Shown here: positions 28,957 to 37,371 of the stretch, piece after piece
Layout: each line of letters begins with the position of its first letter
Position numbering within the stretch: position 1 is the stretch's first letter
NCBI RefSeq assembly: GCF_014698835.1
Contig: NZ_JACJTU010000031.1
Span: 26,094 to 90,093, forward strand
Direction: 5' to 3'
DNA length: 64,000 nucleotides
Source of the DNA: Nostoc paludosum FACHB-159
GTDB taxonomy: Bacteria > Cyanobacteriota > Cyanobacteriia > Cyanobacteriales > Nostocaceae
Notes under the pieces: model-generated
What the model was told of the DNA's origin: nothing
What the model saw: the letters and a program-made list of their open reading frames with translations, nothing else
Databases searched by the model: none
Translations under genes and position numbers: made by a program

Positions 28957-30108
28957 TTAAGGTTGATTTGTTGCCCGTAAACTATAACTTCCGGTTTCTC
29001 CTGGTTCTAGAGAACTCGCAACTATGAAATAAAGTCCATCTGCTGGTAAGTTAATCTCTATTTGAGCATTAAAATCACCAGGTCCTCTATCATCGTTTTC
29101 TGCTATTTCATTAAATTCTTTACCTTCAGAAGATTCGCTTACCTGATATAAACTTAAAAAGGAATTAATCTTCTGACTGGTCATCTCAATTACTACTTTT
29201 TGACCGGCTCGACCCTGAAATTGGTATAAATTTACAAATCCACCTTTTTTTCGGATGCGATCGCCTTCTGCTAAACTGCCATTAATTACTTGACCATTGA
29301 GCAGAATAGTTGTAAAAGTCGGTTCTTTTTCTCGCGGTAAAGTAGATTCATTAGAGACTCGCTGGTTTCGCACGTCTGCTAAGAAAGATTTGACTTTTTC
29401 CACAGAAAGAGCCAGATTAATGCCAGTACCACTTGGTGTGCGAGCAACTAAATCACCTGCGCCATCAAATACTGGAGCTGTAGCAACTAAAGAATTGACA
29501 CCAATTACTTCTCCTTGAGAATTTAATAAAGGGCCTCCAGAGTTTCCTGGATTAGTACTAGCAGTATGTTGAATTTCTCCATCTTTCCTAATACGGCTAA
29601 CATTGCCTTGGGTGCAAGTATCACGATTATCTGGGTCTAGAGGAGTACCAATAGCAAAGACGCGATAACCAACTTTCACTGAACCTGGACGCGCTAAGGA
29701 AATGGCTGGTAAATTTTTGCGGTTTTGGATTTTTACAGCAGCTAAATCTACACCTCCCATTGCAAAACCAACAACATCTGCGGGGACTTGTTTACCATCT
29801 TTAAAAACTACTGTGACAACACTGGGACTACCATCAACAACATGGGCATTTGTAATAATTAATCCGTCTTGACTAACTAGAAAACCGCTCCCATGTCCAT
29901 TGCCATCTTTAATAGTGACGACAGCATTGCTGCCTTTTTCACAAACTATGTTCGCTTCTTTCTCTTCAGCAGTTTGTGCTAATACACGGTGAGAGTGCCA
30001 TGCTTGGTGTCCGTTACTCGGTAGTAGCTGTTCAACACTGGCTGCTCCTATAAAGGTAAATATAGTACATAGTGTTAAACTTGCATATTCTAAAAATCTT
30101 CTCTTCAT
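28957..30108 (-). CDS. DegP/HhoA-type serine protease with C-terminal PPC-like domain
   Basis: 383 residues. A hydrophobic N-terminus (SLTLCTIFTFIGAASVEQLL) directs export. The trypsin-like domain has H89 (TNAHVV), D121 (GVDLAAV) and S190 (NPGNSGGPLL), the classic DegP-type set. No PDZ domain follows. Instead the last ~110 residues (LNGQVINGSLAEGDRI, YQFQGRAGQKVVIEM, GLYFIVASSLEPGETGSYSL) match the bacterial pre-peptidase C-terminal beta-domain. It should act in the periplasm. It heads a minus-strand run with two COP23 genes and the double-trypsin/TPR gene. Confidence 0.75.
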   Translation of the reverse strand: MKRRFLEYASLTLCTIFTFIGAASVEQLLPSNGHQAWHSHRVLAQTAEEKEANIVCEKGSNAVVTIKDGNGHGSGFLVSQDGLIITNAHVVDGSPSVVTVVFKDGKQVPADVVGFAMGGVDLAAVKIQNRKNLPAISLARPGSVKVGYRVFAIGTPLDPDNRDTCTQGNVSRIRKDGEIQHTASTNPGNSGGPLLNSQGEVIGVNSLVATAPVFDGAGDLVARTPSGTGINLALSVEKVKSFLADVRNQRVSNESTLPREKEPTFTTILLNGQVINGSLAEGDRIRKKGGFVNLYQFQGRAGQKVVIEMTSQKINSFLSLYQVSESSEGKEFNEIAENDDRGPGDFNAQIEINLPADGLYFIVASSLEPGETGSYSLRATNQP

Positions 30109-31257
30109 TACTTTATAGTCAGCTAGTATGCAGTTAATATCTCAATCGGGCAATGTGGATGTTGAATCCACAGGCGAACTACTCCAAAATTTGTCATGCC
30201 TGGAATCATCTGCCTTAAGAAATAAGTTAAAGCTTTTAGTACCGTAAAAATACTAAGATTAGATTAATTCTGCTCAAATTTGGAACAATATTCCCAATAA
30301 ATTGAGCTAACCATCGAAATTTACGGTATGATTTTCTATCCATCTACAGACAATATCCTGGTTTGCAAGCATGAGTGAGATAGAAGGAATCACAAAAGCC
30401 GAAGACATGACTTTCAGCTAGCCTTGGTCAAGTCATACTGATGCTGTAAGTTAGAGGGATGCCTGCGGCAGGCTGCGCCAACGCACATCCAGTAACAGCT
30501 TTAGTCAATCGACTGTGTTTAATCATTGTTCCATCTCCTGGCCTCAATACATTGATGTTGTCAACAGGTGAACTACTTGTTTGCTTCTGTTTGGGTTTCG
30601 TTAGGAGTCTGTAGTTTTTACGCAGATGACTACGCTTGTTATAAAACTTTATATTTACCTGAACTTTGCTGGCGATACCTTCTCTTCTCCTGTCGGAAAC
30701 GCTGCGCGAACGAGACGCTACGCGAACGCCAAAAATAAAGGTAGTCTAGCTTTTACCGCAACAGCCCAACTCCATACCCACAGAGGGCATGAGTTTCCCA
30801 ATCCTTTTGATCAAAACTCAAGTCTGCTTACGCAGACATAGCATTGGCGATGGGCTACGCCCCACTGTAGGCGATCGCCTACAGTGGGGCGTAGCCCATC
30901 GCCCCTTTACCAACGAACCTAACCCATCACCAGAGCCAGAAGGTTGAGATTGTAAAAACCCAAGAACATGACATTACTGCATAGATTGAGATAGCTAGAA
31001 CAAGGTGTTTGAGCGCAGGGCAGAAAAAGTTGATGAGGTAATCTATTTACTAAACGTTATGGATTTTTACATAGCGGCTAAAGTATTTGTAAATATCCGA
31101 AATGGCTAGTAAGGACTGATGACCCAGTTGAAGGTGTTAGGGGCTTTTTTTGGGACTCTTAGATCGACTTTGGGGCAAAGAGGATAAAAAGCTAGGCGAT
31201 GGATCGCAAATTGCGGTATAAGGTTACGTAAATACCTATTATCGTCACCTAGTTTTT
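30109..31257. other. 1.1-kb repeat-rich gap without a supported gene
   Basis: Only short broken frames are seen. The stretch contains dispersed modules (GCCTGCGGCAGGCTGCG near 30462, GGAAACGCTGCGCGAACGAG near 30697) and the 58-bp palindrome at 30846-30903. A small frame near 30371 (MSEIEGITKAEDMTFS) and a similar stretch near 30946 (EIVKTQEHDITA) look like relics of one small gene. It separates the AT-rich protease cluster from the GC-rich recombinase gene and may be a junction region. Confidence 0.35.
30846..30903. repeat. 58-bp perfect palindrome
   Basis: The left arm GGCGATGGGCTACGCCCCAC, with ACTGTAGGCGA continuing, pairs base for base with the right arm around a central HIP1-containing GGCGATCGCC. 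Each arm is 29 bp and there is no spacer. The outer module GGGGCGTAGCCCATCGC also occurs at about 5374-5390 inside a broken small gene, so it belongs to a dispersed family. Confidence 0.75.
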
Positions 31258-32226
31258 ATGTCCGGTCGCATCGTTAAAGTCAACAATAATACTCTGCCTT
31301 CCGTGATGGATTGGTGGACTCAACCTGATGTGTTGGCGATGTTATTGGCGGAGAAACGCAGTCAGTCTACCCGCAGGGCTTATGACCGGGACATTCAAGA
31401 TTTTTTTGCCAAGATGTTTGGGGTGGAATCGACGGCGGAATGGGTGGTGCGATTTTTGGCACTGCCGGGGGCGCAAGCCTTGGGGTGGGTGGTCAAGTAC
31501 AAAGCCAAGATGATTGAGCAGGGCTTATCGGAGGCGACGGTTAATCGGCGGTTGTCGGCACTGCGGGCGTTGGTGCATAAAGGTAGGGTATTGGGTGTTT
31601 GTGGTTACACCTTGGAGGATATTAAGGGTGAGACTGTCATTAAATACCGAGATACCAGCGGTGTTACTCCCCAGGAATTTAAGCAGATATTACTGTCTTG
31701 CGATCGGACGACGGCGAAGGGGGTCAGGGATTATGCTTTGCTGCGCTTGCTTTGGGATAATGCGCTGCGGCGGGGGGAGATTGCCAAGTTAAAAATAGGG
31801 GATTTTGACCGTAAAAATAGCAAACTGCTGGTTTTGGGTAAGGGAAGGGGTAGCCAACAGGAAATAATTGATTTAACTCCTAAGACCAGGGATGCGATTT
31901 GTTATTGGTTGCCGTTCCGGGGGCTGGCATCAACAAAAGATGCGTTGTTTGTGGCGTTGGATCTAAATACGCCGGGGCATCCTTTGTCAGATACGGGGCT
32001 TGCCAAGATGGTGAGAACGCGGGCATTAAAAGCGGGGATTACTAAGCCTTTATCACCGCACCGCATTCGGCACAGTTCGATTACGGCGGCGTTGGATGCG
32101 GGGCAGAGTGTGCGGGAGGTGCAAAAGCTGAGTCGGCACAGCAAGTTGGAGACGTTGATGATTTATGACGATAATCGACAGCAGCACCAGTTGAAGGTGA
32201 GTAGTGTGCTGGCAGATTTGGTTTGA
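31258..32226 (+). CDS. Tyrosine recombinase (XerC/D-like integrase)
   Basis: 322 residues. The N-terminal SAM-like DNA-binding domain (RSQSTRRAYDRDIQDFFAK, then GLSEATVNRRLSALRALVHK) is followed by the catalytic domain with Arg (DNALRRGEIAKL), Lys (VLGKGRG), His-x-x-Arg (LSPHRIRHSS), a second His (LSRHSKLETL) and the nucleophile Tyr (MIYDDN). All key residues are present. Its base composition is clearly richer in G+C than the genes around it, which suggests separate origin. It may resolve plasmid dimers or move an element. No clear attachment site was found on either side. Confidence 0.85.
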   Translation: MSGRIVKVNNNTLPSVMDWWTQPDVLAMLLAEKRSQSTRRAYDRDIQDFFAKMFGVESTAEWVVRFLALPGAQALGWVVKYKAKMIEQGLSEATVNRRLSALRALVHKGRVLGVCGYTLEDIKGETVIKYRDTSGVTPQEFKQILLSCDRTTAKGVRDYALLRLLWDNALRRGEIAKLKIGDFDRKNSKLLVLGKGRGSQQEIIDLTPKTRDAICYWLPFRGLASTKDALFVALDLNTPGHPLSDTGLAKMVRTRALKAGITKPLSPHRIRHSSITAALDAGQSVREVQKLSRHSKLETLMIYDDNRQQHQLKVSSVLADLV

Positions 32227-32306
32227 TGGTGTCTAGTTGCTCTCTTCGATCGCTCGTTGATTAGTTCTGGGTATGTTAACAGTCACAATTATTGTTTGTC
32301 ATTACT

Positions 32307-33161
32307 TCATATATTAGTAACTATCTGATTTTCTGACGGATGTTTGTAATGAGGTTGATTAATCGAGGGACATAAATAGTCAAAAGAATTATCAGTATGT
32401 TCCAGTTGCATATTCCGAGGTGCATTTAAAGCAATGACAGCATCGCCAATCTTTTCACAACGCTTGCAGCCACAGGCTGCTGATCCTTGAGCCAGTATCT
32501 CTTTTAGGTTACTGGCAATATTGATAAATCCCCTAGTTTTTGAATTTTTGGGTAGTTGGTCGGCAATTTGAACTAATTGCTCAATTTCTGAACGGTATTG
32601 TACCAAAAGAAACTGGTCAATTTGACATTTGCTCCGACAAGTATCTACATCTCCAAATTCATCAGCAAACTGCTTTAATCCTGCTGCTGCATTTTGCAAA
32701 TCAAGTTCAAGCGGTACGATGGCACGGGCGCAGGCGGTAGAATCAGCATTTGTATTGTTAAACTTTTTTCTGAGTAGAAGTTCAAAACGTTTGATATAAA
32801 TTCCTAAAATAGCCAGGGCTTTTTCTTTATCTTGGGGACTGCTAAAGTTAAGTTGATGCGTGCTAAAAAGTTGAGGGATAAGTTGTAAAATCGCTTTGAG
32901 TTCGCTAGTTTTAAATTTATTACTCCACAGAGTAATAGCATCTCCAATATTATTGATAGTTTCTAGGCGCAGAACAAAGTAAAAGGAAATAAGATTAATC
33001 AGATAACTTCGCTTCATCTCCATTTGAACATAGTTAGAGATATAAAGCTGTTGGTCAGCAAATTGAGATTCAAAATACTGCTTATAGACTTGTGTACCTA
33101 GTAGCAGAGAACGTAGAACTGAGGTATCTAAAAAGTGTTGAGTCACAGAATTATCATCCAT
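32307..33161 (-). CDS. PIN-domain-like protein, candidate toxin or nuclease
   Basis: 284 residues. The N-terminus HFLDTSVLRSLLLGT with the following QMEMKRSYL matches PIN motif 1 and its helix; the C-terminus GDAVIALNAPRNMQLEHTDN followed by FDYLC matches the last PIN motifs. Between them is a ~180-residue helical insert with Cys-rich CGCKRC near residue 232. Standard PIN toxins are ~130 residues, so this is an expanded form. The partner gene lies 6 nt upstream. A toxin-antitoxin or defence nuclease pair is plausible but inferred. Confidence 0.5.
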   Translation of the reverse strand: MDDNSVTQHFLDTSVLRSLLLGTQVYKQYFESQFADQQLYISNYVQMEMKRSYLINLISFYFVLRLETINNIGDAITLWSNKFKTSELKAILQLIPQLFSTHQLNFSSPQDKEKALAILGIYIKRFELLLRKKFNNTNADSTACARAIVPLELDLQNAAAGLKQFADEFGDVDTCRSKCQIDQFLLVQYRSEIEQLVQIADQLPKNSKTRGFINIASNLKEILAQGSAACGCKRCEKIGDAVIALNAPRNMQLEHTDNSFDYLCPSINQPHYKHPSENQIVTNI

Positions 33162-33167
33162 CCTGTG

Positions 33168-33578
33168 TTATTCCTCATCTTCATCTGTATCTAGGTTATT
33201 GTCAATTTTTACACCGAATGGTAGGGTATCAAAGCCTAAGTTTTCTAAAGTTAAAATCGCTGACTCGACTGAGGAATTGTTGATTGTTTCTTGATTCACT
33301 AGGGATGAAAGTAATTCACAAACTCCCTTATACTGATTGGCATTGTAGTCAATCCATTTGTTTTCAAAGAAGAGTGCATCATGCAGTGCCATCACCACTT
33401 CTGTATAAGGGTCAAAAGGGAATTTATCGCGCAACGAGCGCATGGTACGCAGTAGATTGTCTGCATAGACGGCGGCGATTGGTTCTCCAGAGTAAGAAGA
33501 GAGTTTTTGTAAATCTACTAAAAGAGTTTTGGTAATTTCTACTCCTGAAACTTCTAAGACAGTCTGTTCAATATTCAT
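33168..33578 (-). CDS. Partner of the PIN-like protein, candidate antitoxin
   Basis: 136 residues, acidic tail (NNLDTDEDEE). Mostly helical with no known DNA-binding motif. It is encoded immediately upstream of the PIN-like gene (6-nt gap) on the same strand, the usual order for antitoxin then toxin. An acidic tail fits a role in blocking a nuclease, but this is inference. Confidence 0.45.
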   Translation of the reverse strand: MNIEQTVLEVSGVEITKTLLVDLQKLSSYSGEPIAAVYADNLLRTMRSLRDKFPFDPYTEVVMALHDALFFENKWIDYNANQYKGVCELLSSLVNQETINNSSVESAILTLENLGFDTLPFGVKIDNNLDTDEDEE

Positions 33579-33747
33579 TGTTTTTATCTGACAACAAGTT
33601 CAGTTTATTTGGAGCTAATTCACATTTTATAGAGTAGATTTATGGGATGAAACCGCAGTTGGGATACGCTCTGTACCAATTCTAACGGCGATACTTAAAT
33701 CTACAGGTTACTTTATTTTCTAGTGCATTAATTTTTTTCTCAAGATA

Positions 33748-33870
33748 CTATAGCACTGCCGTCAGGTCTGCTGTAGCACTGTTAAATCGATTTAACATTG
33801 CTTGGGTTACTTCTGGGTCAGCGTTGACGGTTGCAAGTTTTTCCTTTACACAATGATCTGCTATAGCCAT
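33748..33870 (-). CDS. 40-residue small protein (possible)
   Basis: The frame starts at ATG 33870 and reads MAIADHCVKEKLATVNADPE, then VTQAMLNRFNSATADLTAVL before TAG. Composition is protein-like, but there is no clear ribosome binding site. It could be a small gene or a relic. Apart from it, 33579-33965 holds nothing recognised. Confidence 0.3.
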   Translation of the reverse strand: MAIADHCVKEKLATVNADPEVTQAMLNRFNSATADLTAVL

Positions 33871-33965
33871 AATGGTCAGCCTGTATGCCTGCTGATCCGA
33901 ATCCTATGTTGGTGAGGTCAGCCAGATAAAAACCAAGTTGGTCTTGTCCGCCCTATGGCGTACTA

Positions 33966-34050
33966 TTGACATACAAACTCTGTAAGTTAGTATATTCGTT
34001 ACTTACAAACTTACAGAGTTACGAACTTACAGAATAACAAAGTTACGGAG
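33966..34050 (+). promoter_or_regulatory. parA promoter overlapped by CTTACAGA-type repeats
   Basis: TTGACA at 33966-33971 is followed after 16-19 nt by TAGTATATT, a sigma-70-type promoter. Between and after these lie an inverted CTCTGTAAG and direct copies ACTTACAGAG (~34007) and ACTTACAGAA (~34024). The same repeat recurs through the partner gene, so the partner protein probably binds here to repress parA and to form the centromere complex. Confidence 0.55.
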
Positions 34051-34057
34051 TCAGGAT

Positions 34058-34687
34058 GTGCGTATTATTGCTATTGTGAATGGAAAGGGGGGATCGGCTA
34101 AGACGACAACTAGCGTCAATTTAGCAGCCATCCTTGCTGAGAAATCAAAAGTATTGTTGGTAGATGCAGATCCTCAAGGTTCTGCTACTTGGTGGGCAGA
34201 GCGCAATGAGCGAGATTTTGAATTAGCTAAAGAAACAGATACGAATGAGTTATTAAAACTTAAAAAGGTCAAAGGCTTTGATTTTATTATTGTGGACACT
34301 CCGCCAGCACTCCACTTTGATGCACTGAAAATTACTATCGATGCGGCTGATTTTGTTGTGCTGCCTTCTCCGCCAGCCCCAATGGATCTCCAGGCGCTAA
34401 TTGAAACAGTACAAGCATCAATAATGCCAGCAAAAGTTAAGTTTCGAGTTTTATTAACCCGTGTTGATCCGCGTAGTTTAGGTAAGGCGCTTGATGCTCA
34501 ACAAGCATTGATGCAAGGGGGTATTCCTGCATTTAACGGATTTGTTAGGGCTTATGCTGTTCATGAACAAGCGGCTCTTGATGGCATACCAATTACTCAA
34601 GTTAGGGGAAAAGTAGCTCGTGAAGCTGAAGGGGATTATCGGCGTATTGCTGATGAGCTTTTAAGAGAGGTGAATACTCATGGCTAA
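34058..34687 (+). CDS. parA: ParA-family partition ATPase (type Ib)
   Basis: 209 residues starting at GTG 34058 after GGAGTCAGG. Deviant Walker A NGKGGSAKTTTSVNLA, Walker A' VDADPQGSA and Walker B FIIVDTPPA are intact. There is no N-terminal HTH, so this is the short type Ib ParA that moves plasmid copies over the nucleoid. The stop lies inside the next gene (8-nt overlap), which encodes its DNA-binding partner. This is a second partition system on the molecule besides the actin-like one at 3416. Confidence 0.85.
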   Translation: MRIIAIVNGKGGSAKTTTSVNLAAILAEKSKVLLVDADPQGSATWWAERNERDFELAKETDTNELLKLKKVKGFDFIIVDTPPALHFDALKITIDAADFVVLPSPPAPMDLQALIETVQASIMPAKVKFRVLLTRVDPRSLGKALDAQQALMQGGIPAFNGFVRAYAVHEQAALDGIPITQVRGKVAREAEGDYRRIADELLREVNTHG

Positions 34688-35615
34688 AGCACGTCGTCGT
34701 TTATCCGATCTTGTTCATGAAGAAACGCAGAAAATCAGAGAACCGAACTTACAGAGTTCGGAAGTTACAAAGCCGGAAAGTTTATTAGAAAATCTAAGTG
34801 AAGCAGAAGAAAGAGGTACAGAACAACAGACTCCTAATCTTACAGACTTACAGACTTTGGTAATTACAAAGCCTGTAAGTCAACCGGAATCTTCAAATAG
34901 AACAGACTCAACAACAGAAGAAGTTACAGAGCAACAGACTCCCAATCTTACAGACTTACAAACTTCGGAAGTTCCAAATTCTGTAAGTTCACTGAAAACT
35001 CCAAGTGAAGTAGAAGAAAGAGGTATAGAACAACAGACCCCCAATCTTACAGACTTACAGACTTCGGTAATTACAAAGCCTGTAAGTCAGCCAGAATCTT
35101 CAAATAGAACAGACTCAACAACAGAAGAAGTTACAGGACAGCAGACTCCCACTCTTACAGACTTACAGACTTCGGAAGTTCCAAATTCTGTAAGTTCACT
35201 GAAAACTCCAAATGAAGTAGAAGAAAGAGGTACAGAACAACAGACTCCCAATTTTACAGACTTACAGACTAATAAAGATTCAGAGTCTGTTTCTTCTACG
35301 GAAATTGCTATTGAGCAGAAGAGTGAAGAAGTCAACAAAACTACAGAGTTACAAAGTTTGAAAGATACAGACTTACAGAGTACCGAACTTCCAAAGTATT
35401 TAAAATTGGAGCGTAAGGAAACACGATTGAGACAGGATCAGATTGATGCACTTACCGATCTCACCCGGAAATTAAATAGAACGAAACGGGTGAAAGGTGG
35501 CGAGAGACTTACAGATAATACTTTGATTCGTGTTGCAGTGGATTTACTGCTGAGTAAAGCTTCGGAACTTCAAGGTACTACAGAAGATGAGTTACGAAGC
35601 TCATTAAATTTGTAA
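34680..35615 (+). CDS. RHH-type partition partner with repeat-rich N-terminus
   Basis: 311 residues. The N-terminal ~235 residues are disordered-looking and built from repeats such as EQQTPNLTDLQTSEV and TKPVSQPESSNRTDSTTEEV. The C-terminal ~75 residues (RQDQIDALTDLTRKLNRTKR, then LIRVAVDLLLSK) form a ribbon-helix-helix-like DNA-binding domain, as in partners of type Ib ParA. The LTDLQT repeats are encoded by TTACAGACTTACAGACT, so protein repeats and CTTACAGA DNA repeats are the same bases. It overlaps parA by 8 nt. Binding to those repeats is inference. Confidence 0.65.
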   Translation: MAKARRRLSDLVHEETQKIREPNLQSSEVTKPESLLENLSEAEERGTEQQTPNLTDLQTLVITKPVSQPESSNRTDSTTEEVTEQQTPNLTDLQTSEVPNSVSSLKTPSEVEERGIEQQTPNLTDLQTSVITKPVSQPESSNRTDSTTEEVTGQQTPTLTDLQTSEVPNSVSSLKTPNEVEERGTEQQTPNFTDLQTNKDSESVSSTEIAIEQKSEEVNKTTELQSLKDTDLQSTELPKYLKLERKETRLRQDQIDALTDLTRKLNRTKRVKGGERLTDNTLIRVAVDLLLSKASELQGTTEDELRSSLNL

Positions 35616-35823
35616 CTTACAGAGTTTGTAACTTACAGAGTCTTTTATGAATTTATCTTGCCTCATGTGTAATCATCGCTGTCGATCTCACTTCCTTTGA
35701 TGAGTCAGATTTAGACAAATAAAGGTTAAGCGATCTAGCAAGGACGCTCTAAGGATAGGGGTTTGCAGCTTTAACTTCACAAATAGAAAAACAAAATCCT
35801 TCAAGCGATCGCCTCAATTGACA

Positions 35824-36486
35824 TCACTTCACTGGGTAATATAATCCATCATCACCAAAGCGCCAGCCACGGGAAGCGGGGTCTCGATGGCGGCTCCATG
35901 ACTCGAACTCTGATGGACTCTTGTTTTTTCGCTCTGTAGAAAGGCTTAATTCATCAACACCCAATCTTCGAGCTAGATTTTCCCCTGTTAAGGACTGAAT
36001 TTCTACTGATTGACCATGAAACTGATAAGATGAAAATCGCCTCTTGGCTGTATTAGCATTTTGTCGAAGCTGCCCAAGGGCATTGTTAAGTTGGGCAAGG
36101 CTCTTGGCGACGGTTTCTAACTTTTCTTCCAGTTTATTTAATTGTTGCGCTTGTTGCTGCGTGGCTGTTGATTCTATACCTTGTTCTATACTTTGGCTGA
36201 TCTGCTCCAAAACAGTCTCAATTTGCTGTAAGCGGTTCTCTATACTGCTTTCTATACTCGAAGTATTATTTACCTGATTTGCTTCCAGTGCCGAGAGTCG
36301 GTTAATGATCTGGTGTAGAACATCTTCTATACGATGGTCAGCAACTTCTGTCTGACCCAGGATGTGATGCAAACCCTGCGCTACCAAGTCTGTTGCTGAG
36401 GTGTTGCGTTTTTTTGCTTCGGTTCTGAGCAATTCAACTAAAGATTTGGGCAGTTTAAAATTTACCGACTCCCGTTCTATAGCCAT
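35824..36486 (-). CDS. RHH/coiled-coil DNA-binding-like protein
   Basis: 220 residues. The N-terminus (RESVNFKLPKSLVELLRTEA, then KRNTSATDLVAQGLHHIL) is a ribbon-helix-helix. Residues ~55-145 form a long coiled coil rich in Q, E and L. The C-terminal ~70 residues (GENLARRLGVDELSLSTERK; SWSRHRDPASRGWRFGDDGL) form a separate basic/aromatic module that resembles C-terminal modules of plasmid proteins. Probably an oligomeric DNA-binding protein of plasmid maintenance. Its specific role is unknown. Between 35616 and 35823 only the last repeats and no gene are seen. Confidence 0.5.
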   Translation of the reverse strand: MAIERESVNFKLPKSLVELLRTEAKKRNTSATDLVAQGLHHILGQTEVADHRIEDVLHQIINRLSALEANQVNNTSSIESSIENRLQQIETVLEQISQSIEQGIESTATQQQAQQLNKLEEKLETVAKSLAQLNNALGQLRQNANTAKRRFSSYQFHGQSVEIQSLTGENLARRLGVDELSLSTERKNKSPSEFESWSRHRDPASRGWRFGDDGLYYPVK

Positions 36487-36675
36487 TAAAACACCCGCGC
36501 TTCAGCAAGACCCTTCTTTAGCTAGCTTACTGCGTACTGAAGAACAACTCAAACTATTTGCTTGTTCCTTTTCACTTAAGTAGCAATTTCGGTTAGTATA
36601 TTTAAAAACAAATCATGGTTGATGGTTGGTTATTAGTTGTCAATTGTTATGATTAATTAATGGAGGAAATAACAA

Positions 36676-37017
36676 ATGAATCAATATGATTTTAGTGTGG
36701 AACTAAGATCTACAGGACAAGCTGAAGCGTTGAAAGATTTAGAACTGGCGAAAAAAACAGCAGAAAGCAGAGGAATTCCATCAGAACTCCCATCTAAAAA
36801 AGAACTCGAATCTGTATCTATACCATTAGAAATATCCGCTAAAATCAATCAGGAAACATTAGACCTGTCAGGAGTTGTCAGAATATCTAGAAGTAGTGGT
36901 ATGTCTTTCAGGTTTTATGAAGTTCCAAATGGTAAAGATAAATTGATTCAAGAATGGTTTGATGCTTGTCAGCAGAAGTTACTGGATAAAGTTTCTGAAT
37001 TAATTATTGAATCTTAA
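36676..37017 (+). CDS. 113-residue unknown protein
   Basis: Preceded by TGGAGG at a good distance. The protein is soluble and mixed alpha/beta (SVSIPLEISAKINQETLDLS; SGMSFRFYEVPNG). No family is recognised. It is followed by a T9 run at 37033-37041 and by another small gene; the two might form a small module next to the distal end of CRISPR array 1. Confidence 0.45.
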   Translation: MNQYDFSVELRSTGQAEALKDLELAKKTAESRGIPSELPSKKELESVSIPLEISAKINQETLDLSGVVRISRSSGMSFRFYEVPNGKDKLIQEWFDACQQKLLDKVSELIIES

Positions 37018-37095
37018 AAAATCTACATTGTGGCTTTTTTTTTACCAACCATTATCAATCATCAGTAAACTAATAATTATAAAAGATAATTAAAT

Positions 37096-37371
37096 ATGAA
37101 GGTTAGAGGTATCAAACGTGGTCAAAATATTGAAATATTAGAACAACTTCATAATATTCCAGATGGAACAGAAATCATACTAGACTTAGAATTTATTGAA
37201 AGTAAAATTACAGAACCACAACAACCATTAACAGAAATCCCGCAAGCAGAAATCATTAATGTGAAACTTGCGGTCGTTAGTTTCAATAATAAGGAAGCCG
37301 TAATCGTTTCAATCCCGCAAGCAGAAATCATTAATGTGAAACTTTGCTATTATCTGAATAAAAAAAGCTGA
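37096..37371 (+). CDS. Small antitoxin-like protein running into CRISPR repeats
   Basis: The first ~44 residues (MKVRGIKRGQNIEILEQLHN, then IPDGTEIILDLEF) resemble short cyanobacterial antitoxin-type proteins of the AbrB-like kind. From codon ~46 the frame is made of the distal, degenerate repeat and the first repeats of array 1, which translate as IPQAEIINVKL. The gene was therefore probably cut or extended by the array, and the C-terminal half is unlikely to be functional. It may be a relic. Confidence 0.4.
   Translation: MKVRGIKRGQNIEILEQLHNIPDGTEIILDLEFIESKITEPQQPLTEIPQAEIINVKLAVVSFNNKEAVIVSIPQAEIINVKLCYYLNKKS

Larger units (their letters stand above)
34008..35642. repeat. CTTACAGA repeat family (candidate centromere)
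   Basis: Copies of CTTACAGA occur before parA (two direct, one inverted), at ~34748, as doublets CTTACAGACTTACAGACT near 34838, 35046 and 35155, with variants near 34948 and 35258, then near 35368 and 35508, and as two final copies at 35613-35642 around the stop of the partner gene. The core is constant while flanking bases vary, as in protein-bound iterons. Confidence 0.6.

Noticed and set aside
30626..30841. 71-codon frame in the repeat-rich gap
   Set aside because: It crosses dispersed GC-rich repeat modules and has no ribosome binding site or family signature.
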